Origin: an uncultured Prevotella sp.
GTDB taxonomy: Bacteria > Bacteroidota > Bacteroidia > Bacteroidales > Bacteroidaceae
Assembly: GCA_944320305.1 (NCBI GenBank)
Contig: CALUGW010000002.1
Coordinates: 62,001-126,000, forward strand
Reading direction: 5' to 3'
DNA length: 64,000 nt
The notes under the pieces are model-generated. The model searched no databases, had not been told where the DNA came from, and worked only from the letters and a program-made list of their open reading frames with translations. Numbering within the stretch: the stretch's first letter is position 1; each line of letters starts with the position of its first letter. A program made the translations under genes and the position numbers. Below are positions 59,301 through 64,000 of the stretch, in pieces.

Positions 59301-61826
59301 CGTCACGGGCCGTCCGTCGGCGGGGAATGTCTCGCCGGAGACGTAGAACCAGCTGCGTGTGTCGGCGCACGGCACTGTGTCAGAGAGCGCAAAGACCGTG
59401 AACCGGCGCTCCAGCGTGTCGGTCTCGCACACGGCGAAGACGCTGTGTCGGCCCGACGCCAATTGCCGTCCGACGGGTATCGGCACCGAGGTCTTGCCCG
59501 AGAGCCACTCGCCCGCACCGTCGATGCGGAAGCGCACGTCGGCCGTGATAGGCTCGCCAGCCGCGTTTTGCAGTTTGAATGTTATAGCCTTAAGGCTGTC
59601 GGCCAGCTCCATGTCGTCCACATCACAGCTGAAAGCGGTGGCCTTGGTGCCCATCGGCACGCTGACACTGCCCGTGCGTGTCTCTCCGGCCACGTCGGTC
59701 ACACTGGCCGTGGCCACGATGTTGTAGAACATACGCACGCCGTCTGGCGTTGACGGGAGGAGCATAGGCATTAGAACCGTGAACGAGCCGTCGGCGCCGG
59801 TCACGGCCTCGCCCTCCATCAGCACTGCCGCAGCCATGCCGGGAGCCATCTTCCGCAAGTCGCCCGCGGCCATCAGCGGCCTCCACCACAGCGACCGGCG
59901 GCGCTCCACGGTGTACTTCACCCTGGCCCCCTGCACCGGCACGCCGGCATATGTAAGCGCCTTTGCACGCACTTCGAGTGTGTCTCCGGCATCATATTTC
60001 TTGTTTATCTTTGGGAACTCCACGCGGAACGTGGGCCGCTTGTAGTCTTCCACGCGAATGCGGGCCGACGAGTTGTTCAGCATCACGGTGTAAACACCGT
60101 TGAGCCCTGCCGCCGGCAGAGTGAAGTCGGCGGCGCAAGTGCCATAGCCGTCGGTAACAAGCTCTTTCTCCGCCACGACCTTGAAGTTGGCGTCGCGGAG
60201 CATAGCCTTTACCCGCTTGCCGCCCAGTGCGCTGGTGTTGGCATTGCCAGCAGTCTTATAAACCACGGCAGAAACCCTCACCCTCTGCCCCGGGCGGTAT
60301 ATGCTGCGGTCGGTGAAGACGCGCGTCTGCTCCCTGTCGCTGTCTCCGGCGTAGTAAGAGTATGTGCTGTATGCCGACGCTCCGGGGCAGAAGCGGTCGG
60401 AGTCGGTATAGGCAAAGACCCGCGTCGGCCGGTTTTTCACATAGCCATAGACCACCTCGCCGCTGCTGTTGCAGGTCAGCGTGGCGGTTGTGGTGCTGCC
60501 GGCGGCTGCCTCTCTTGTTGTCACGCGCACCTTGGCTCCCGGCAGAGGCTGCCCCGTGGTGGCACTCACCGCCACGTAGCGGATGCGGTTGCCGGGCAGT
60601 CCGTGGCTCAGCAGATAAACATCGGTGACATGATACAGCCAGCGCACGGTCTCCGTCTGTGGCGAAGTGCGCAGCTCGACCATATAGACACCCGCAGGGA
60701 GCGCGGGCAACAGCACTGAGTCCTCGAAGAACTGATAGTCCGGATGGCTGATGTAGCGGCGCTCTGAAGCCAGCTCTTTCAGCTCGGCGAGATGCGGGCG
60801 CAGCTTTTTATAATCGTCTTCGGCGGCAGGATCAAGCTCTGTGTCGCCGCTGACACCGGCGCGGAACACGCTCATCTGCAGCGAAGAAATGTTGCGCATT
60901 CCGCTCAGCCGCACCGTCTGCGGCACGCCCGGCCGCCCCACACGCCGCTCCATGTCCACGCGGAAGCACGGCGCGGTAAGCTCGCGCTCGGCGTTGCGCA
61001 GCTGTCCGGCGTTCTGCCATCCGCCCCATTTGTCCAGAGCGTAGTGGATGTAGCTTATCTTCTGCTCCGCCGTTACGCCCGGGCACTGCTCCATGTAGCG
61101 GTATCTTTCGATGGCAGCCTCGCAGGCCACGTCAACGTCGGAGTAGACGTGGATGAGCGAGTCGAGCCAGTTGATGTATTCCGACTTGTTGACGCACTCC
61201 TCGGCCATGCCCCTGTGCTGCCTTATCAGCTCCAGAGCCGTAAGGCAGGTTGCAGCGCGGTTGCCCCTGACGTGATAATAGTCGTAGAGCGTCTGGAAGT
61301 CCTCCACCTCGTAGCCCACCACACTGAGCATATCGTCATTGAATATTCTGCCGTTGTAGCCGTTGAGCACAACAGGCTCGAACGCCTCCGTCCGTACTGC
61401 GGCCAGTGCCCCGGCGTCGGCCATAGCCATGCGCCTGTAGCCGTCGGCAATGGCTTTTGCTGAGTCGTCAAGCTCAGGATGGTCGTTGTATATGCGACAG
61501 AGCACGGCAGCCCGCACCGCCTTCAAGACAGCGTCGGAGGCGGCGGCGCACTTGTTCCGAAGCCTCTCGACAGCCGGTTTCAGAGAGTCGGGAGCCACCT
61601 CAGAGCAGACCTTCATTCTCATCAGCTCGGCTTTCAGCAGCTGTCCGTACTCTTTCTCTTTCTCGGCCTTGGCCTTTATCCTGTCAAGCACGGCCATCTG
61701 CGTCTGCGGCAAGTCTTTGTCTGAGGCCTCGCCGGCCTGCTTCCACAGCGCGGAATAGCTCTGTCCGGCCACAGAAGCGGGCACAAGCAGCAACAGCAAA
61801 ATGATATTCTGCAAAAGTTTCTTCAT
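56307..61826 (-). CDS. Bacterial alpha-2-macroglobulin family protein without thioester
   Basis: This very large exported protein (about 1,839 residues) has a signal peptide (MKKLLQNIILLLLLVPASVA). A helical N-terminal region and MG domains follow, with TRVFTDRSIYRPGQRVRVSA (MG2) and YKRPTFRVEFPKINKKYDAG. The alpha-2-macroglobulin core has ALETGSEGGVALKFTLPESL, TTWRFMGIAHTKDMSVG and NAIDQASAFYANALG. At about residues 1310-1325, where thioester members carry CXEQ, the sequence reads GSPRGDNAIDQ, so no thioester can form. It may trap or inhibit proteases or support cell-envelope defence. The start at 61826 is preferred over 61874, which would overlap the upstream gene. Confidence 0.88.
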   Translation of the reverse strand: MKKLLQNIILLLLLVPASVAGQSYSALWKQAGEASDKDLPQTQMAVLDRIKAKAEKEKEYGQLLKAELMRMKVCSEVAPDSLKPAVERLRNKCAAASDAVLKAVRAAVLCRIYNDHPELDDSAKAIADGYRRMAMADAGALAAVRTEAFEPVVLNGYNGRIFNDDMLSVVGYEVEDFQTLYDYYHVRGNRAATCLTALELIRQHRGMAEECVNKSEYINWLDSLIHVYSDVDVACEAAIERYRYMEQCPGVTAEQKISYIHYALDKWGGWQNAGQLRNAERELTAPCFRVDMERRVGRPGVPQTVRLSGMRNISSLQMSVFRAGVSGDTELDPAAEDDYKKLRPHLAELKELASERRYISHPDYQFFEDSVLLPALPAGVYMVELRTSPQTETVRWLYHVTDVYLLSHGLPGNRIRYVAVSATTGQPLPGAKVRVTTREAAAGSTTTATLTCNSSGEVVYGYVKNRPTRVFAYTDSDRFCPGASAYSTYSYYAGDSDREQTRVFTDRSIYRPGQRVRVSAVVYKTAGNANTSALGGKRVKAMLRDANFKVVAEKELVTDGYGTCAADFTLPAAGLNGVYTVMLNNSSARIRVEDYKRPTFRVEFPKINKKYDAGDTLEVRAKALTYAGVPVQGARVKYTVERRRSLWWRPLMAAGDLRKMAPGMAAAVLMEGEAVTGADGSFTVLMPMLLPSTPDGVRMFYNIVATASVTDVAGETRTGSVSVPMGTKATAFSCDVDDMELADSLKAITFKLQNAAGEPITADVRFRIDGAGEWLSGKTSVPIPVGRQLASGRHSVFAVCETDTLERRFTVFALSDTVPCADTRSWFYVSGETFPADGRPVTVQVGSSDSAVHIVYCISSGNKVLESGAADVTDRLINRKFRYKEDYGNGLLLTCAWVKDGQCYTHSATIRRPQPDKSLRVKWTTFRDRLIPGQEEEWRLSITNPDGTPAKAQLMATLYDMSLDQIAPHSWNFSVQTWLPVPYAGWTAPHWYGFTQTAGQAWKPFAYRELELNRFDSSLFPRHYSLVYNALSGVAQGARPMMRAMKTGASNVAADGVMMAKSTVAVAEESAAMDAAAPQADAGMGGGDAEAAAAAGQLRENLNETAFFMPALETGSEGGVALKFTLPESLTTWRFMGIAHTKDMSVGSIVGEAVAKKNVMILPNVPRFVRTGDKVRVNARVFNTTAAPLSGTARLELIDPETERVVLERTDRFTAGAEATATVAFDFGADGKRQLLICRVTASGDGFSDGEQHYLPVLPDRERVTVTVPFVQNGPGVKSVRIDTLFGKGSSDRKLTVEYTNSPEWLVVQALPYVGSPRGDNAIDQASAFYANALGRSLVKRSPRAKTVFDSWSMERDDAGTLAGSLTKNAELKDIMLNETPWMADADSESEQKRHLADFFDESLMQARMAAAVDKLRDLQNADGSWSWCPDMPGNIHVTVEVAEMLVRLNHIAGRQELARDLLDKAFGFMEKKMAGQVAEMKKAERDGRPQSFPGETALRYLYISALDGRRQSAEAVSAADYLVALLKKDIKGQTIYDKALTAVVLAKRGESAKSKEYVRSLKEYTVFAEDAGRYYDTPRAAYSWRDYRIPTEVAAIEAIAMINPADSVTIGEMRRWLLHEKRAQAWDTPVNSVNAIYAFLNGASGLLASKAQAVLAIDGKTLGVPQATAGVGYVKTAVSSPQGRVFTATKVSQGTSWGALYAQSTLPASSVKVSSAGISVKREIVSDSAELRVGSRVTVRITIRADRDLDFVQVADRRAACMEPLEQLSGYRCGVYCSPKDNRTDYFFDRLTKGTHVLETVYYIDRAGQYETGTCTAGCAYAPEYRATAPSATIKVKE

Positions 61827-61845
61827 CTGCAAATGCATTGATATA

Positions 61846-62853
61846 TTAAACCTGCAGGTCCTCAACGTCAGCAACCGAAAGACCTGTCAGCCGGGCGATC
61901 ACGTCGGAAGCCATGCCCGCCTTCTTCATTCCCACTGCAATGCTCCGGCAGGCCTCATCCTTACCCTCGGCAATGCCTTCCGCGCGACCTTCCGCACGAC
62001 CTTCCGCACGACCCTCCGCACGACCCTCAGCACGACCCTCAGCACGACCCTCAGCACGACCCTCAGCACGACCCTCAATGCGCCCCTCGGCACGACCTTC
62101 AGCATAGCCCTCGGTGTGGCCGTCGTCCCAGCCTGTCTTTATCACGCTGCGCTGGTAGCGCAGAGCCTCCATATCGCGAATGTAGGCGCGGCGCTCGGCT
62201 GCCGGAAGCGCATCCACGCGCAGGCGCTCACGGGCCTCGGGCAGTCCTTTGGCCTTGGCCGTGCTGTCAATCTCGCCCGTCTTCAGAAAACTTATCCACT
62301 CGTCGAGCGGCGTGCGCGCCACCTTGTCAAAGTCGTTGACGCGCAGCACATAATATTCGGGGAAGATGTCGCCGGCTTCCTTGCCGATGAACAGTTCCTG
62401 CTGGCGGGCCGACAGCTGGAGCACGTCGGCCGGGTCGTGCAGCCCGCGGAACTCCGTCTTGCCTCGGTAAACGTAGTCGCGGCCCTGCCCCAGACCGAAG
62501 TAAACAATGTTTATCGAGTAGACCTTGCGCACCTTGTCGTAGTCGTCGCCCAGGTTTATGTATTCCGATATGGTCTTCGACACGCCGTAGAGCATGCGGT
62601 GGAAGTAGTCAAGCTCGCGGTTGTTCTGCACCTCGACTATGAGAAGCCGCCCCCGGCTGTCCTCCACCAGCATGTCGGCCCTGTTGAACTTGTCCCCGGC
62701 GTCGGTCTGGTTAGACTCGCTCTCAAGGAAGCGGCGGATGTGCAGGTCCTCGTCGAGCAGCGTCGACAGAAAGCCCTCCAACACCACGTAATTGCTCTTG
62801 TCGCGCAGCAGCCGCTTCATAGCCCAGTCAAAGTGAATGTATCTGTCCATCAT
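61846..62853 (-). CDS. Rpn-family PD-(D/E)XK nuclease with EGRA tandem repeat
   Basis: This 335-residue protein is of the Rpn/transposase_31-like group. It opens RYIHFDWAMKRLLRDKSNYV and has the catalytic set Asp60 (FNRADMLVED), Glu74 and Gln76 (LLIVEVQNNRE). HRMLYGVSKTISEYINLGDD follows. The C-terminal third has the usual KGLPEARERLRVDALPAAER, then twelve four-residue repeats (mostly EGRA) and a helical tail. Rpn proteins are metal-dependent DNA endonucleases that promote recombination and vary in length by repeat number. The promoter at 62876-62905 fits its ATG. Confidence 0.87.
   Translation of the reverse strand: MMDRYIHFDWAMKRLLRDKSNYVVLEGFLSTLLDEDLHIRRFLESESNQTDAGDKFNRADMLVEDSRGRLLIVEVQNNRELDYFHRMLYGVSKTISEYINLGDDYDKVRKVYSINIVYFGLGQGRDYVYRGKTEFRGLHDPADVLQLSARQQELFIGKEAGDIFPEYYVLRVNDFDKVARTPLDEWISFLKTGEIDSTAKAKGLPEARERLRVDALPAAERRAYIRDMEALRYQRSVIKTGWDDGHTEGYAEGRAEGRIEGRAEGRAEGRAEGRAEGRAEGRAEGRAEGRAEGIAEGKDEACRSIAVGMKKAGMASDVIARLTGLSVADVEDLQV
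61969..62112. repeat. Twelve tandem 12-bp units encoding EGRA, within the Rpn-family gene
   Basis: Units of 12 bases (AGCACGACCCTC and variants) run without interruption. Four consecutive copies are identical at 62029-62076. They translate on the minus strand to EGYA, EGRA, EGRI, eight EGRA and EGIA, so unit gain or loss keeps the frame. Confidence 0.9.
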
Positions 62854-62875
62854 CTTTTGTTTTTGGTTCCTTATG

Positions 62876-62905
62876 CAAAGATAAGCATTTATTCTCTAAC
62901 GGCAA
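62876..62905 (-). promoter_or_regulatory. Promoter of the Rpn-family gene
   Basis: Minus strand TATCTTTG at 62883-62876 and TTG at 62905-62903 are 19 bases apart. The -7 box is 23 bases from the ATG at 62853. Confidence 0.65.
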
Positions 62906-63049
62906 CACCAACTTGAGGTTTATTGACTCTGAAGAACACTTAAATAAAGGAAATGCCGACAGCCACAGACCAAACTAAGATGCCGCGACAGCCGCGCCAG
63001 ATGCAAAAAAAACGTTTAAGTGTGTTAATCCAGGGTACTGACACGGCCT

Positions 63050-63330
63050 CCATTTTGCGCGTATTTGAAAACAATTTGCCCGTGGTCGCAAATTCGCGCG
63101 GCACAAGTGTGCAATCGTAACTTATTGATTTTATACGACTTATAAGCCTCATAAGACCTATTGTGCAATAAAACAAGCCCCCGAAACAGTGCTTCTCTGC
63201 CACAAAACGGCATTTTTCAGGCTGCAAAAGCACCCTTCCCGGCTTCCAATATGGCCTATATCGCTGCGCGATACGGGTCTTTTCGCACTGCGATATGGGT
63301 CTTTTTGCAAAACGAGACGCTTTTTACTGC
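63050..63330 (+). repeat. Interspersed composite element, long copy F
   Basis: Same order as copy C: GCGTATTTGAAAACAATTTG, GTGTGCAATCGTAACTTATT, ACTTATAAGCCTCATAAG, CCTATTGTGCAATAAAAC, then 22-base modules at 63221, 63243, 63265 and 63287. The right end is less conserved. It occupies most of the gene-free stretch 62906-63407. Confidence 0.75.
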
Positions 63331-63407
63331 TGTTTCAGAGGATAGAGACAGACTTCCCGATTCTATTCCGCCGCCCATGGTCGTGTTAAATCAGACGGCA
63401 CGGAATG

Positions 63408-64000
63408 TTAAACTTTGTTGTGACGAAGCCGGTAAATTACGGTCTGTGCCAGTCCGCGCATGACCATATATACGGTCATGGCGAGCCACAGCGCGTGGTT
63501 GCCCAGCTGCGCGTAAAAGGCCGCGCAGACGCTGAAGAAAGACGCCGCAGCCACCACAAGCGAGAGGAGCATGGCCCGCGTTGCGGTCATGCCGATGAAC
63601 ACTCCGTCCCACACGAAGGCGGCCACTCCCGCCGCCGGGATGGCCACGGCCCAGGGAAAGTATTCCGACGCGGCTCTGATCACGGCCTCGTCGGTGGTGA
63701 GCAGGCGCAGAAACGGCGTGCCGCCAACGGCATAGACGGCCGTGAACAGCGCGGCCATAGCCCAGCCCCACATGAACAGCCTGCGCAGGGTGGCGGCGAA
63801 CGCGCCGCGGTTACGCGCACCGTAATACCGACCGCACACGGCCTCGCCGGCGTAGGCGAAACCGTCCATCACGTAGGAGAAGAGCAGATAGAGCTGAAGC
63901 AGAAGCGTGTTGACGGCCAGGATGACAGCACCCTGCCGCGCTCCGGCGGAGGTGAAATACAGGTTTACGGCCACAAGGCAGAGCGTGCGCAGGAATATGT
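63408..64000 (-). CDS. MATE-family efflux transporter, C-terminal part (runs out of window)
   Basis: The visible 197 codons encode the end of a multidrug/oxidised-compound MATE transporter of the DinF-like type. About six helices are seen, e.g. TLLLQLYLLFSYVMDGFAYA, FMWGWAMAALFTAVYAVGG and YFPWAVAIPAAGVAAFVWDG. The motif GFAYAGEAVCGRYYGARN is typical of the second half. The frame is open to the right edge (it continues through IFLRTLCLVA), so the N-terminal half and start lie beyond 64000. Confidence 0.85.
   Translation of the reverse strand, partial: IFLRTLCLVAVNLYFTSAGARQGAVILAVNTLLLQLYLLFSYVMDGFAYAGEAVCGRYYGARNRGAFAATLRRLFMWGWAMAALFTAVYAVGGTPFLRLLTTDEAVIRAASEYFPWAVAIPAAGVAAFVWDGVFIGMTATRAMLLSLVVAAASFFSVCAAFYAQLGNHALWLAMTVYMVMRGLAQTVIYRLRHNKV

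Overview
The window reads as a chromosomal segment of a GC-rich Bacteroidales bacterium, most likely a Prevotellaceae-type organism (inference; no rRNA or other marker is present to fix the genus). The support is indirect but consistent. Starts lack Shine-Dalgarno sequences, and promoters have the Bacteroidetes form TTG/TTTG-N19/20-TAnnTTTG. There are two type IX secretion genes (porE, porQ), a DUF4492-cydA-cydB oxidase locus, DUF1573 and bacterial alpha-2-macroglobulin genes, and an ExbB/ExbD/TonB set.

Layout. (1) 0.2-15.6 kb is a carbohydrate-use locus. It holds a GH28-GH43 fusion broken by a one-base frameshift, a GH35-GH2 operon, a large DUF5107-TPR protein, an MFS sugar porter and a divergent AraC regulator. 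No SusC/SusD pair is visible. A higBA toxin-antitoxin pair sits inside, bracketed by 34-bp imperfect direct repeats. (2) 15.7-22.3 kb is a minus-strand operon of TolC, HlyD, two ABC-2 permeases and a thioredoxin-like protein, with no ATPase gene. (3) 22.4-30 kb has a coiled-coil membrane protein, DUF4492-cydAB, an LUD-domain protein and topB. (4) 30-37.6 kb has porE and then a three-gene DNA modification/restriction cassette: an m6A methylase, an m5C methylase, and a nuclease-methylase fusion with an atypical NPPM motif. (5) 37.7-50.2 kb is mostly housekeeping: an ECF sigma operon, an RsmF-like rRNA methylase, thyA-folA, an Lrp regulator, exbB/exbD, tRNA-Ser(GGA), TatD, a polyprenyl synthase, a TonB-like protein and porQ-cmk. 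(6) 50.7-64 kb has a GH3 enzyme, ispH, meaB, DUF1573, an alpha-2-macroglobulin, an Rpn-family nuclease with an EGRA tandem repeat, and the 3' part of a MATE transporter gene.

The most distinctive signal is not a gene. Six intergenic regions (about 2.9, 14.5, 23.6, 32.3, 50.3 and 63.2 kb) carry tandem, degenerate 22-bp modules centred on GGCC and shaped like tGCaATATgGGCCatATtGCa. At three loci these lie inside a larger composite element of about 340 bp with shared flanking blocks. It occurs in either orientation and never inside a gene. The second notable object is the three-gene modification cassette.

All calls come from reading the sequence. No database search, structure prediction or codon statistics were run.
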